Part shown: piece after piece, positions 12,001-27,000 of the stretch | Position numbering within the stretch: position 1 is the first letter of the stretch | Layout of the letters: each line of letters starts with the position of its first letter | Source of the DNA: Dysidea avara | Taxonomy: Eukaryota; Porifera; Demospongiae; Dictyoceratida; Dysideidae | Length of the DNA stretch: 64,000 nt | Reading direction: 5' to 3' | NCBI RefSeq assembly: GCF_963678975.1 | Contig: NC_089274.1 | Coordinates: 49,360,900-49,424,899, forward strand | Made by a program: the position numbers and the translations under genes | The notes under the pieces: model-generated | Database searches by the model: none | Told to the model about the DNA's origin: nothing | The model's input: the letters and a program-made list of their open reading frames with translations, nothing else

Positions 12001-15000
12001 TGAAATTCTCTTTCCTAGAATGTACAGAGAGAATTTTTCACATTCCCAAACTGTAGCTAGAGCCTCCTTTTCTATTTGAGCATAGTGCTGCTCTGCCTCT
12101 GTCTTAGCTCGTGAGGCATACACAACTGGGTGCCACTCACCATTTCTCTGTTGCAGAAGGACTGCTCCCAGCCCATAGGAAGATGCATCAGCTGAGATCT
12201 TTGTAGGAGCACTAGGATCATATGTCATGAGAACTGTGGGTTGCATAAGTTCCTCCTTTACCTTAGTAAATGCTTCTTCTTGGGGTGGACCCCATGACCA
12301 CACTTGTTTACTACTAAGCAGTTCTCGCAACAGCTTAGATATGGTGGCCAATTTAGGAGTGAACTTGCCCAATTGGTTAGCCATTCCCATAAATTGTCTT
12401 AACTCAGTTACACTAGTGGGAGATGGTATCTCTGCAATTGCTTTGAGTTTATCAGGATCAGGAGAGATGCCTTGCTTGCTTACTATGTGACCAAGAAAGG
12501 TAAGTTTGTCTTTCCAAAACTCACACTTCTCTGCATTGAGAATGACTCCAGCCTGTTGGATCTGATTCATGGCCATGTACAATCATTTGTCGTGCTCTGC
12601 ACGATCTTTGTCAAACACTAAAATGCCATCCATCAAACAGAGGACTCCCTCAAGGCCTGCTAGTATGGCACTTATCTGTTTCTGGAAAAACTCTGGTGCA
12701 CTGGTAATCCCAAACGGGAGTTTGTTAAAACAGTAGCGACCAAATGGTGTTATAAATGTTGTGAGAAGCTTGGGCTGTTCTGTGAGTGTAATTTGCCAAA
12801 AGCCACTGTTGGCATCTAATTTGCTGAAGATGGTAGCCCCATTCAGTTGTGCAAGGATTTCGTCAACATGAGGTAAAGGATGGTTCTCCCGCAGCACGCT
12901 TTCATTCAATGGTTTAAGATCTACACAAATGCGGACCTTACCAGCCTTCTTTGGGACAACTACCATGCCCGCACACCATGGTGTTGGTTGGTCTACTTTG
13001 GAAATTACATTTAGGCTTTGCATATAGTCTAACTCTGCTTGCACCTTGGTACGTAGTAAAATTGGCACATGTCTGGCAGTAGACAGAGCAAATGTTTGGC
13101 ACCATGGCTTCAATTGTATGTCATATTTGTTCTGAAGTATGCCTAAACCAGTGAAAAGTGAAGGGAACTTCTGTTGCAAAGTGGCTCTATCACTTTGAAT
13201 AGCATCCACTAGAACTATCAGGTGTAAATCTGTAATCACCGGCAAGCCTAGCAGATTGTGCGCTAGATTGCGAACAACGTAGATGTCTGTTGAGCAGGAT
13301 TTGTTCTTGTATGACACTGTTATGGTAAAAGTACCAATGACATTTAAAGGGTGCTTTTTGGGACCTCTTAGCTGTTTCTGAGGTTTTTGTAAACAAGGGC
13401 TGCCAATGGATTGGTATGACTGTTCAGTTATTGCTGTAACCTTGGCGCCTGTGTCCAACTTGAAGGAAACTTCTTTGTTGTCAACGAGTAATTGTACATT
13501 CCAAGACTTGGGAAAAACTGCTGAATCATCTCCAATAGTGCCCAGATAAAACGCCTTGGTATCTCCTTTACTCAGGACTTCCTGTGATCTCTCAAAAATA
13601 ACATTTTTTCTCATTTTGAAAAAGCTGTTGAACTTTTCGAGAACCTTGTTGTATTTCTTGGCGTCTTCTTCGGAAATGTTTGTCGAAGTTAAAACGTCTA
13701 CTGCATTGTCCCCCAGGCAGTACATCAGGGCACTTATTTGTCTGGCGTTTTCTTCCTCCAACAACCTGGATGCTATACGAAACTGTTCGAATCTTTGTTT
13801 CCACTTCAGCCATTTGCTGGGAGTGGTAAAGTTGAAGGTACTTGGAGGTTGTAACGATAGATTGCAAGTAGCCATGAGGTACGATCAGCACTTCTGACAC
13901 GATGTGGCGTTATCACGTGATTGTCATTAAAGCACACATGCAATATACAGTCATATCTACTTATGAAAGTGAACCTATTACATAGCATGCGTGGCCTATT
14001 ACAGATTGTGTATGCATAATAGTCTTATGTCACAAGACCCATACAATCTGTGGGTTCCAATGTCCTTTGTTTAGAATATAAATATCTGATCAAAAGCAGC
14101 CAAGCTGAGAAAAAAGGTGCGGCCCCAAAAAGACCATGGTGGAAAAAGATGTGAAATCCAAGATGGCGGCCAAGAAATGGCTACGATGGTAGGTTAATGG
14201 TAAAAATTTTAATAACAACAATTCGGGTGAATTTGTGTTGCCTCCTCCTAGGATTTGGTACAAAATTCACCTGAATTTTCATTATTAAAATTTTTACCAT
14301 TAACCTACCGTCACAGCCATTTCTTGGCCACCACCTTGGATTTCACATCTTTTTCCACCATGGCCTTTTTGGGGGCCGCACCTTTTTTCACAGCTTGGCT
14401 GTTTTTGATTATTATATTAATTCTTTTTGTAATTTCATACCAGCTTTAGGTATTTCTTTTAACTTGTCTTTTACAAATCTAGAGAGAAGATTATTATGAA
14501 GAAGATTTTAATGATTTGTTTAGCTACATGTACTTTAGGCAATAATTTTTAATTATTTGATTGATTATAAAAATAAGTCACACAGGTTAAACTGTTTGCA
14601 GCTGAATACTCTACAGTAAAATGTGTATGTAGTTCTATAGGGAATTTCATAACGTAACTGTACTCTTTGACTACATGGTGAATGGTTTGTAGTTGAACTC
14701 ACCACATAGTGGCTTATTTCTAGCTGAAACACTCTACGAAATGTAGCTGAATTCTCTCCTGTTTCCAGCTGATCTCTCTACAGGGTGATTTGTTTGTAGC
14801 TGAATTCTCTACAAAGTGACTTGTTTCTAGCTGATCACTCTACAGAATTATCAGTTTGTAGCTGAAATATCTACAAGGTGATTTGTTTGTAACCGAACTC
14901 TCTACAAGGAGACTTGTTTCTAGCTGATTTCTCTACAAGGTGACTTGTATCTAACTGAACACTCTACTGGGTGATCTGTTCATAGTACAGGGTGATTTGT

Positions 15001-18000
15001 TCATAGCTGAAGCCTCTACAGGATGACATGTCTCTCCCTGTAGTGCAACTTTATTATAGCTAAAACTTTCTACAGGATGGTTTCTTTGTAGCTGAACTCT
15101 CTACAAGGAGACTTGTTTCTAGCTGATCTCTCTACAGGGTGATTTATTTGTAGCTGAACTCTCTACAAAGTGACTTCTTGTAGCTGATTTCTCTATAGGG
15201 TGACCTGATCTCTCTACAGAGTGACTTTTGTCTAGCTGAACTCTCTAGAGGGTGATTTGTTTACAGCTGAACTCTCTGCAGGATGATTTGTTTGTGGTTG
15301 AACTCTCTACAGGATGGTTTCTTTGTAGCTGAACTCTCTACAAGGTGACTTGTTTCTAGCTGATCTCTCTACAAGGTGACTTCTTCTATCTGATCTCTCT
15401 ACAGGGTGAGTTGTGTCCAGCTGAACTCTATACAGGGTGATTTGTTTGTCACTGAATTCTCTACAAAGTGACTTGTTTCTAGCTAAACACTCTACAGGAT
15501 GATTTTTTTTGTAGCCAAACTCTCTGCAGGATGATTTGTTTGTAACTGAACTCTCTACAGGATGGTTTCTACAAGATGACTTCTTCTAGCTGACCTCTCT
15601 ACTGGGTGACTTGTGTCTAGCTGAACTGTCTACAGGGTGATTTGTTTGTAGCTGAACTCTCTACAGGATGGTTTCTACAAGATGACTTCTTCTAGCTGAT
15701 CTCTCTACTGGGTGACTTGTGTCCAGCTGAACTGTCTACAGGGTGATTTGTTTGTAACTGAACTCTCTACAGGATGGTTTTTTGTAGCTGAACTCTCTGC
15801 TAAGTAATGAGCTGATCTCTCTAGTTGGTGACTTGTTTGTAGTTTAAATCTCAACAGGATGGTTTTCTTGTAGCTGAACTCTCTATAAGGTGATTTCTTC
15901 CAGCTGATTGCTCTACAGGATGACTTTTTCTATCTGATCTCTCTACAGGGTGATTTGTGTCTAGCTGAACTCTTTACAGGGTGATTTGTTTGTTGCTGAA
16001 TTCTGTACAAAGTGACTTGTTTCTAGCTGAACACTCTACAGGGTGATTTTTTGTAGCCGAACTCTCTGCAGGGTGATTTGTTTCTAGCTGAACACTCTAT
16101 AGGGTGATTTGTTTGTAGCTGATCTCTCTAGTTGGTGACTTGTTTGTAGCTGAACTCTCTACAGGGTGATTTGTTTGTAGCTGAACTCTCTACAGGATGG
16201 TTTCTTTGTAGCTAAACTCTCTGCAAAGTAATTTCTTCTAGCTGATCTCTCTACAGGATGACTTGTTTCTAGTAGATCTCTCTAGTGGGTGACTTGTTTG
16301 TAGCTGAACTCTCTACAGGGTGATTTGTTTGTAGCACTGTAGAGTGATCAGCTGGAAGAAATCACCTTGCAGAGAGTTCAGCTACAAAGAAACCATCCTG
16401 TAGAGAGTTCACCTGCAAACAAATCACCCTGTGAGAGTTCAGCTAGACAGAAGTCACCCTGTAGAAAGTTCAGCTACCAACAGATCACCCTGTAGGGATT
16501 TCAGCTAGAAACAAGTCACCCTGTAGAGAGGTAAACTACAAACAAATCATCCTGTAGAGAGTTCAGCTATGAACAAATCACCCTAGAAGGAGTAACAAGT
16601 CACCCAGTATAGACATCAGCTAGAAAAAGTCATCCTGTAGAGTTTCTCTACAGGATGATTTGTTTGTAGTTTACCTCTCTACATGGTGACTTGTTTCTAG
16701 CTGATCTCTCTACAGGGTGACTTCTGTCTAGCTGAACTCTCACAGGGTGATTTGTTTGCAGGTGAACTCTATACAGAGTGATATGTTTATAGCTCAATTC
16801 TCTACAAAATGACTTGTTTCTAGATAATCTCTCTACAGGGTGATTTTTTGTAGCTGAACTCTCTGCAGGGTGATTTGTTTGTAGCTGTACCCTCTACAGG
16901 ATGATTTGTAGCTGTACCCTCTACAGGGTGATTTGTTTGTAGCTGAACTCTCTACAGGATGGTTTCTTTGTAGCTGAACTCGCTGCTAAGTAATTTCTTT
17001 TAGCTTATCTCTCTGCAGAGTGACTTGTCTCTATCTAGTTGGTGACTTGTTTCTAGCTAAACTCTCTACAGGGTGATTAGTCTGTAGCTGAACTGTACAG
17101 GGTGACTTTTTCTAGTTGATCTCTCTACTGGGTGACTTGTTTCAAGCTGAGCTCCTTCTAGAGTGATTTGGTCATAGTTGAACTCTCTACAAGGTGATTT
17201 CTTCTAGCTGATCTCCCTACAAGGTGACTTCTTCTAGCTGAACTCTCCACTAAGTAATCTGTTTGTAGCTGAACTCTCTACAGGGTGATTTGTTTGTAGC
17301 TAAATTCTCTACAAAGTGACTTGTTTCTAACTGATCTCTCTACAGTGTAATTTGTTTGTAGCTGAACTCTCTGCAGGGTGATTTGTTTGTAGCTGAACTC
17401 TCTGCAAGGTGACGTCTTCTAGCTGAGCTCTCTCTTGTTTCTAGCTGATCTCTCTACAGAGTAACTTGTTAGCAAAGCTGAACTCTTTACAGGGTGGTTT
17501 TTTTTTTGGTTGTTAAACTCTCTACACGATAACTTGTTTGTAGCAGAATTCTCTACAGAGTGAATTGTGTTTTTAGCTGAACTCTCTACAGAATGACTTA
17601 CTTGTAGCTGAACATTGTATAAAGTGACTTGTTTGTAGCTGAACTCTCTACAGGGTGCATAACTCGATAGCTAAACCCTCTTCAGTGTGACTTGTAATAT
17701 TCTGAATCTCTACAGCAATATATTTGTAGCTGAACTCTCTACAGGGTGACTTGCTTGTAGCTGAACTGTCAATAAGATCAACTGTTTGCAGCTGAACTCT
17801 CTACAGAATAACTTGCATTGTAATAGAATTCTATAATGGAGTAAGTCATAAACTAGCTGAATGCTCTATTAGAGTGACTGTTCTATTAGAATATCTTGAT
17901 CTTGCATTTGCTACACAGAGTTGGCTTTTGAATCATAACTCAGTGGTTTGTAATCCGATTGCTCTGTACTACTGCAAGGACTTTCTACGATGAGTATTCC

Positions 18001-21000
18001 AGCTACATACCAATTTTCAGCTCACTGCTCTAAGCGGTTTGCCTGGTAGGCGTGAAAAGTATTGGGAAAAAAATTGGTACTTCTGTTCACAAATTTCGAT
18101 TGCACAATTATTACACACCTTCAGTTTCATGTCATATCTCCGTGATCTTTATTTCGATGCTTTCAAACCACCAAAAGGCACTTTGATCTATCCACAAACC
18201 AATTTTCAACTCATTCCATGAAGCGGTTTACCCTGTAGGCATGACAACAAATTGATCTTGTTTTACATGAATAATTGGTAATAAATCCTTAACTGTTCAT
18301 TGGATTCGTACCAAATTTGATACTAGGATTCGCCTTTAAATTCCCTTTCTGTTTGCCAAATTTGAAGGTAATCTGAGTACGTGTTTGTGTTTTATAGCAA
18401 TTTTTGCAAGTGTGTGAAAAGACGAAGAAAAACAAGAAAAGATTGAAACTTTGGCTGCTCATATCTCGGAAATGGCTTGAGCGATTTTGGAATGTGGACT
18501 CCCCTAAGTGGTGGTCAACACTGTAGCAAATTTGGTTCCAATCAGGTAAGGTATCACCAAGATACAAAGGTGTGAAAATGACATTTTCTTTCTTCCTGTC
18601 AATATACCCACGGTGTGACGCGCCGGCTTCTTGGGCTGCACGACACACTATTATGTGTATTGATTCTAAACAAGGGACCTTTTAACTGCAGTTCACTACT
18701 ACCATCACAGAAGGCTATGTAGTTTGCGTAGGAAACTAAGCAGTAATGGATTGTTGTATGATTTTGCTTGATATTCATTAATAATAATATCATCTTACCT
18801 CTATGACATGTTGTACCTCCACCACTCCAAGTTCCTTCACTCTGACAAGTGCGTGATGTGCTACCACTGAGAAGATAACCTTCAACACAACTGAATCTGC
18901 AGGTGTCTTGGTATGAAGCCACCCCATCATCTCCAAACATGCATTCAATCATTCCATTATCAGGTTGACCGAGGTCAGGACAGGACACTATTAGTAAAAT
19001 TACACCACAGGTGAAATGACCTGTTTAACACATACCTCTATCACATGTTGTTGGCATACCACTCCAACCCCCATCACTCTGACAACTCCTCAAATTACTA
19101 CCACTAACTTCATAACCACTGTTACATGTAAATGTGCATGTGTCCTCAAAGGAAGCCACCCCATCATCACCAAGTGAGCAGCTGATTGCTCCATTAGTAG
19201 GTTCAGAGAGTGGAACACAACGAACTATTGAGGAGTTGTTATTTAACTACAGTGTACATTATATAATCACCGAACCTCTCCAACAAGTAGTTTCAGTACC
19301 ATTCCACCTTCCATCACTCAAACAAGTTCTACTATGACTACCACTGGTCAACTGGTATCCAGTATCACATGTAAAATTACATGTCACTTCATACACAACA
19401 TCCTGGTTACTTCCACTTGAACAAGAAATAGTTCCATTAGCAGGATGATTGAGAGTTGGACAGGACACTAATAACATAACGCAAACAAAGATAAACCATT
19501 TTACAACCAACAACTAACACACCTCTTGTACACATTGGTCCATCATTACTCCACATCCCGGTACTGAGACAAGTTCTTGAACTGCTGCCCATTATTTCAA
19601 AACCATCCACACAAGTGTATCGGCAGACATCTTGATATGATGTTGTTCCATCATCTCCATAGTCACACATCACTGATCCATGTTCAGGTTGTGGTAGTTC
19701 ATCACAAGGCACTACACATATAAGACATCTTGAGACTCATGCAATCATGACAACATTAAGTAATCTAGTTCACGACTATCGCCACACAAGGGTACGTGGT
19801 TTGTGTAGGAAAGTAAGCAGTAATAGGGTTGTGGATGATCAACTTGGCATATTCATTAAACGTACTGTGTTTGGTACTGTGTTATTGTTTGGGTCATCTT
19901 ACCTCTATCACATGTTTCAGTAGCACCACTCCAAGTTCCATCACTCTGACAATTGCGTGATGTGCTACCACTGAGGCGATAACCTTCAGCACAACTGAAT
20001 CTGCAAGTGTCTTGGTATGAAGCCACCCCATCATCTCCAAACATGCATTCAATCAATCCATTGTCAGGTTGATGGAGGTTAGGACAGGACACTATTAGTA
20101 AAATAACATGATAGGTGAAATGACTTGTTTAACACATACCTCTTGCACACGTTGTTTCCATATCACTCCAACTCCCATCACTATGACAAGCCCTCATACT
20201 ACTACCACTAACTTCATAACCACTGTTACATGTAAATGTGCACGTGTCCTCAAAGGAAGTCACCCCATCATCACCAAGTGAGCAGCTGATTGCTCCATTA
20301 GCAGGTTGAGGAAGTTGAACACAAGGAACTATTTAAGAGTTGTTAAGAACAGCATATATTATATAATCATCAAACCTCTTCCACAAGTAGCTTCAGTGCC
20401 ATTCCACCTTCCATCACTCAAACAGGTTCTACTATGACTACCACTGGTCAACTGATATCCAGTGTCACATGTAAAATTACACGTCACTTCATACACAGGA
20501 TCCTGGTTACTTCCACTTGAACAAGAAATAGTTCCATTAGCACGATGATTGAGGGTTGGACAGGACACTAATAATGTAAAAATAATATGCTGTTAAAACA
20601 AAAGGTGCTTGCCTACACGTACCTCTTGTACACCTTGGTTCATCATTACTCCACATCCCAGTACTGAGACAGGTCCTTGAACTGTTACCTATTAGTTCAA
20701 AACCATCCACACAAGTGTATCGGCAGACATCTTGATATGATGTTGTTCCATCATCACCATAGTCACAAGTGATCATACCATCTTCAGGTAGTGGTAGTTC
20801 ATTACAAGGCACTACATATATAAGACAACGTGTGACCCAATGGATTGTTGTATGATTTTGTGTGAAATTCATTACGATAATAAAGTCACCTTACCTCTAA
20901 GACATGCTGTACTTCCACCACTCCAAGTTCCATCACTCTGACAATTGCGTGATGTGCTACCACTGAGGCGATAACCATCAGCACAACTGAATCTGCAGGT

Positions 21001-24000
21001 GTCTTGGTATGAAGCCACCCCATCATCTCCAAACATGCATTCAATCATTCCATTATCAGGTTGACCAAAGTCAGAACAGAACACTATTAGTAAAATTACA
21101 TCACAGGTGAAATGACCTGTTTAACACATACCTCTTTCGCATGTTGTTGGCATACCACTCCAACTCCCATCACTCTGACAACTCGTCAAATTACTACCAC
21201 TAACTTCATAACCACTGTTACATGTAAATGTGCACGTGTCCTCAAAGGAAGTCACCTCATCATCACCAAGTGAGCAGCTGATTGCTCCATTAGCAAGTTG
21301 AGGAAGTCGAACACAAGGAACTGTTTAGGAGTTGTTAAGAGCAGAATACATTATATAATCATCAAACCTCTCCCACAAGTAGCTTCAGTACCATTCCACC
21401 TTCCATCACTCAAACAGGTTCTACTATGACTACCACTGGTCAACTGGTATCCAGTATCACATGTAAAATTACATGTCACTTCATACACAACATCCTGGTT
21501 ACTTCCACTTGAACAAGAAATAGTTCCATTAGCAGGATGATTGAGGGTTGGACAGGACACTAATAACATAACGCAAACAAAGATAAACCATTTTACAACC
21601 AACAACTAACACACCTCTTGTACACATTGGTCCATCATTACTCCACATCCCGGTACTGAGACAAGTTCTTGAACTGCTGCCCATTATTTCAAAACCATCC
21701 ACACAAGTGTATCGGCAGACATCTTGATATGATGTTGTTCCATCATCTCCATAGTCACACATCACTGATCCATGTTCAGGTTGTAGTAGTTCATCACAAG
21801 GCACTACACATATAAGACATCGTGAGACTCGTGCAATCATGAGAACATCGAGTTTTCTAGACCTAGGCCCTTGTAGTTTACTTCTATCACCACAGAAGGT
21901 ACATATTGTGGTAGGGTTGTGGATGATCAATTTGGCGTATTCATTAAACAAACTTAGTTTGGATAATAATGTCATCTTACCTCTATGACATGTTGCAATA
22001 CCACTGCTCCAAGTTCCATCGCTCTGACAATTGCGTGATGTGCTACCACGGAGACGATAACCATCAGCACAACTGAATCTGCATGTGTCTTGGTATGAAG
22101 CGACCCCATCATCTCCAAACGTACAATCAATCATTCCGTTATCAGGTTGACCGAGGTCAGGACAGGACACTATTAGTAAAATTACATCACAGGTGAAATG
22201 ACCTGTTTAACACATACCTCTTTCACATGTTGTTGGCATACCACTCCAACCCCCATCACTCTGACAACTCCTCAAATTACTACCACTAACTTCATAACCA
22301 CTGTTACATGTAAATGTGCACATGTCCTCAAAGGAAGTCACCCCATCATCACCAAGTGAGCAGCTGATTGCTCCATTAGACGGTTGAGGAAGCCGAACAC
22401 AAGGAACTATTTAGGAGTTGTTAAGAACAGCATACATTATATAATCAACAAACCTCTCCCACAAGTAGCTTCAGTACCATTCCACCTTCCATCACTCAAA
22501 CAGGTTCTACTTTGACTACCGCTGGTCAACTGGTATCCAGTATCACATGTAAAATTACATGTCACTTCATACACAACATCCTGGTTACTTCCACTTGAAC
22601 AAGAAATAGTTCCATTAGCAGGATGATTGAGGGTTGGACAGGACACTAATAACATAAAGATAAACCACTTTACAACCAACAACTTACACACCTCTTGTAC
22701 ACATTGGTTCATCATTACTCCACATCCCGGTACTGAGACAAGTTCTTGAACTGCTTCCCATTATTTCAAAACCATCCACACAAGTGTATCGGCAGACATC
22801 TTGATATGATGTTGTTCCATCATCTCCATAGTCACACATCACTGATCCATGTTCAGGTTGTGGTAGTTCATCACAAGGCACTACACATATAAGACATCGT
22901 GAGACTCATGCAATCAAGACAACATTAAGTAATCTAGTTCACGACTATCGCCACACAAGGGTACGTAGTTTGCATAGGAAAGTAAGCAGTAATAGGGTTG
23001 TGGATGATCAACTTGGCATATTCATTAAACGTACTGTGTTTGGTACTGTGTTATTGTTTGGGTCATCTTACCTCTATCACATGTTTCAGTAGCACCACTC
23101 CAAGTTCCATCACTCTGACAATTGCGTGATGTGCTACCACTGAGGAGATAACCTTCAGCACAACTGAATCTGCAAGTGTCTTGGTATGAAGCCACCCCAT
23201 CATCTCCAAACATGCATTCAATCATTCCATTATCAGGTTGACCGAGGTCAGGACAGAGCACTATTAGTAAAATTACATCACAGGTGAAATGACTTGTTTA
23301 ACACATACCTCTTTCACATGTTGTTGGCATACCACTCCAACCCCCATCACTCTGACAACTCCTCAAATTACTACCACTAACTTCATAACCACTGTTACAT
23401 GTAAATGTGCACGTGTCTTCAAAGGAAGCCACCCCATCATCACCAAGTGAGCAGCTGATTGCTCCATTAGCAGGTTGAGGAAGCCGAACACAAGGAACTA
23501 TTTAGGAGTAGTTAAGAACAGCATACATTATATAATCATCAAACCTCTCCCACAAGTAGCTTCAGTACCATTCCACCTTCCATCACCCAAACAAGTTCTA
23601 CTATGACTACCACTGGTCAAGTGGTACCCAGTATCACATGTAAAATTACATGTCACTTCATATACAACATCCTGGTTACTTCCACTTGTACAAGAAATAG
23701 TTCCATTAGCAGGATGATTGAGGGTTGGACAGGACACTAATAACATAAAGATAAACCACTTTACAACCAACAACTAACACACCTCTTGTACACATTGGTT
23801 CATCATTACTCCACATCCCTGTACTGAGACAAGTTCTTGAACTGCTGCCCATTATTTCAAAACCATCCGCACAAGTGTATTGGCAGATATCTTGATATGA
23901 TGTTGTTCCATCATCTCCATAGTCACACATCACTGATCCATGTTCAGGTTGTGGTAGTTCATCACAAGGCACTGTATGTATAAGACATCATGAGACTCAT

Positions 24001-27000
24001 GCAATCATGAGAACATTAAGTTTTCTAGACGTAGTTCACAACTATCACCACACAAGGGTACGTGGTTTGTGTAGGAAAGTAAGCAGTGGATGATCAACTT
24101 AGCATATTCATTAAATGTACTGTGTTTGGATAATAAGGTCACCTTACCTCTATGACATGTTGCAATACCACTGCTCCAAGTTCCATCGCTCTGACAATTG
24201 CGTGATGTGCTACCACGGAGACGATAACCATCAGCACAACTGAATCTGCATGTGTCTTGGTATGAAGCGACTCCATCATCTCCAAACGTACAATCAATCA
24301 TTCCGTTATCAGGTTGACCGAGGTCAGGACAGGACACTATTAGTAAAATTACATCACAGGTGAAATGATTTGTTTAACACCTACCTCTTGCACATATTGT
24401 TGTCATACCACTCCAACTCTCATCACTCTGACAAGTCCTCATACTGCTACCTCTAACTTCATAACCACTGTTACATGTAAATGTGCACGTGTCCTCAAAG
24501 GAAGCCACCCCATCATCACCAAGTGAGCAGCTGATTGTTCCATTAGTAGGTTCAGAGAGTGGAACACAACGAACTATTGAGGAGTTGTTATTTAACTACA
24601 GTGTACATTATATAATCATCAAACCTCTCCCACAAGTAGCTTCAGTACCATTCCACCTTCCATCACTCAAACAGGTTCTACTATGACTACCACTGGTCAA
24701 CTGGTATCCAGTATCACATGTAAAATTACATGTCACTTCATACACAACATCCTGGTTACTTCCACTTGAACAAGAAATAGTTCCATTAGCAGGATGATTG
24801 AGGGTTGGACAGGACACTAATAACATAACGCAAACAAAGATAAACCATTTTACAACCAACAACTAACACACCTCTTGTACACATTGGTCCATCATTACTC
24901 CACATCCCGGTACTGAGACAAGTTCTTGAACTGCTGCCCATTATTTCAAAACCATCCACACAAGTGTATCGGCAGACATCTTGATATGATGTTGTTCCAT
25001 CATCTCCATAGTCACACATCACTGATCCATGTTCAGGTTGTGATAGTTCATCACAAGGCACTACACATATAAGACATCGGGAGACTCGTGCAATCATGAG
25101 AACATCGAGTTTTCTAGACCTAGGCCCTTGTAGTTTACTTCTATCACCACAGAAGGTACATATTGTGGTAGGGTTGTGGATGATCAATTTGGCGTATTCA
25201 TTAAACAAACTTAGTTTGGATAATAATGTCATCTTACCTCTATGACATGTTGCAATACCACCGCTCCAAGTTTCATCGCTCTGACAATTGCGTGATGTGC
25301 TACCACGGAGACGATAACCTTCAGCACAATTGAATCTGCATGTGTCTTGGTATGAAGTGACCCCATCATCTCCAAACGTACAATCAATCATTCCGTTATC
25401 AGGTTGACCGAGGTCAGGACAGGACACTATTAGTAAAATTACATCACAGGTGAAATGATTTGTTTAACACCTACCTCTTGCACATGTTGTTGTCATACCA
25501 CTCCAACTCTCATCACTCTGACAAGTCCTCATACTGCTACCTCTAACTTCATAACCACTGTTACATGTAAATGTGCACGTGTCCTCAAAGGAAGCCACCC
25601 CATCATCACCAAGTGAGCAGCTGATTGCTCCATTAGTAGGTTGAGGAAGCCGAACACAAGGAACTATTTAGGAGTTGTTAAGAACAGCATACATTATATA
25701 ATCATCAAACCTCTCCCACAAGTAGCTTCAGTACCATTCCACCTTCCATCACTCAAACAAGTTCTACTATGACTACCACTGGTCAACTGGTATCCAGTAT
25801 CACATGTAAAATTACATGTCACTTCATACACAACATCCTGGTTACTTCCACTTGAACAAGAAATAGTTCCATTAGCAGGATGATTGAGGGTTGGACAGGG
25901 CACTAATAACATAAAGATAAACCACTTTACAACCAACAACTAGCACACCTCTTATACACACTGGTTCATCATTACTCCACATCCCTGTACTGAGACAAGT
26001 TCTTGAACTGCTGCCCATTATTTCAAAACCATCCGCACAAGTGTATCGGCAGATATCTTGATATGATGTTGTTCCATCATCTCCATTGTCACACATCACT
26101 GATCCATGTTCAGGTTGTGGTAGTTCATCACAAGGCACTACACATATAAGACATCGTGAGACTCATGCAATCATGACAACGTTAAGTAATCTAGTTTACG
26201 ACTATCGCCACACAAGGGTACGTGGTTTGCGTAGGAAAGAAAGCAGTAATAGGGTTGTGGATGATCAACTTGGCATATTCATTAGTGTTTGGTACTGTGT
26301 TATTGTTTGGGTCATCTTACCTCTATCACATGTTTCAGTAGCACCACTCCAAGTTCCATCACTCTGACAATTGCGTGATGTGCTACCACTGAGGCGATAA
26401 CCTTCAGCACAACTGAATCTGCAAGTGTCTTGGTATGAAGCTACCCCATCATCTCCAAACATGCATTCAATCATTCCATTATCAGGTTGACCGAGGTCAG
26501 GACAGGGCACTATTAGTAAAATTACATCACAGGTGAAATGACCTGTTTAACACATACCTCTTTCACATGTTGTTGACATACCACTCCAACCCCCATCACT
26601 TTGACAACTCCTCAAATTACTACCACTAACTTCATAACCACTGTTACATGTAAAGGTGCACATGTCCTCAAAGGAAGTCACCCCATCATCACCAAGTGAG
26701 CAGCTGATTGCTCCATTAGAAGGTTGAGGAAGCCGAACACAAGGAACTATTTAGGAGTTGTTAAGAACAGCATACATTATATAATCATCAAACCTCTCCC
26801 ACAAGTAGCTTCACTACCATTCCACCTTCCATCACTCAAACAGGTTCTACTATGACTACCACTGGTCAACTGGTATCCAGTATCACATGTAAAATTACAT
26901 GTCACTTCATACACAACATCCTGGTTACTTCCACTTGAACAAGAAATAGTTCCATTAGCAGGATGATTGAGGGTTGGACAGGACACTAATAACATAAAGA

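Larger units (their letters stand above)
14088..18631. mobile_element. Composite non-coding element, copy 2 (inverted relative to copy 1)
   Basis: Left to right: palindrome (14088-14412), spacer that aligns to the reverse complement of 6480-6600 (CTTTTTGTA..TATACC / ATTCTTTTTGTAATTTCATACC), minisatellite (14640-17845) and GC-ended block (17846-18631) ending CACGGTGTGACGCGCCGGCT. The order is exactly that of copy 1 reversed. It lies 168 bp from CCP exon A of the last cassette (18799). Confidence 0.6.

Noticed and set aside
18289-18648. 119-codon minus-strand frame beside the last CCP exon
   Set aside because: It lies wholly in the terminal block of the composite repeat; the mirror copy does not keep the frame.
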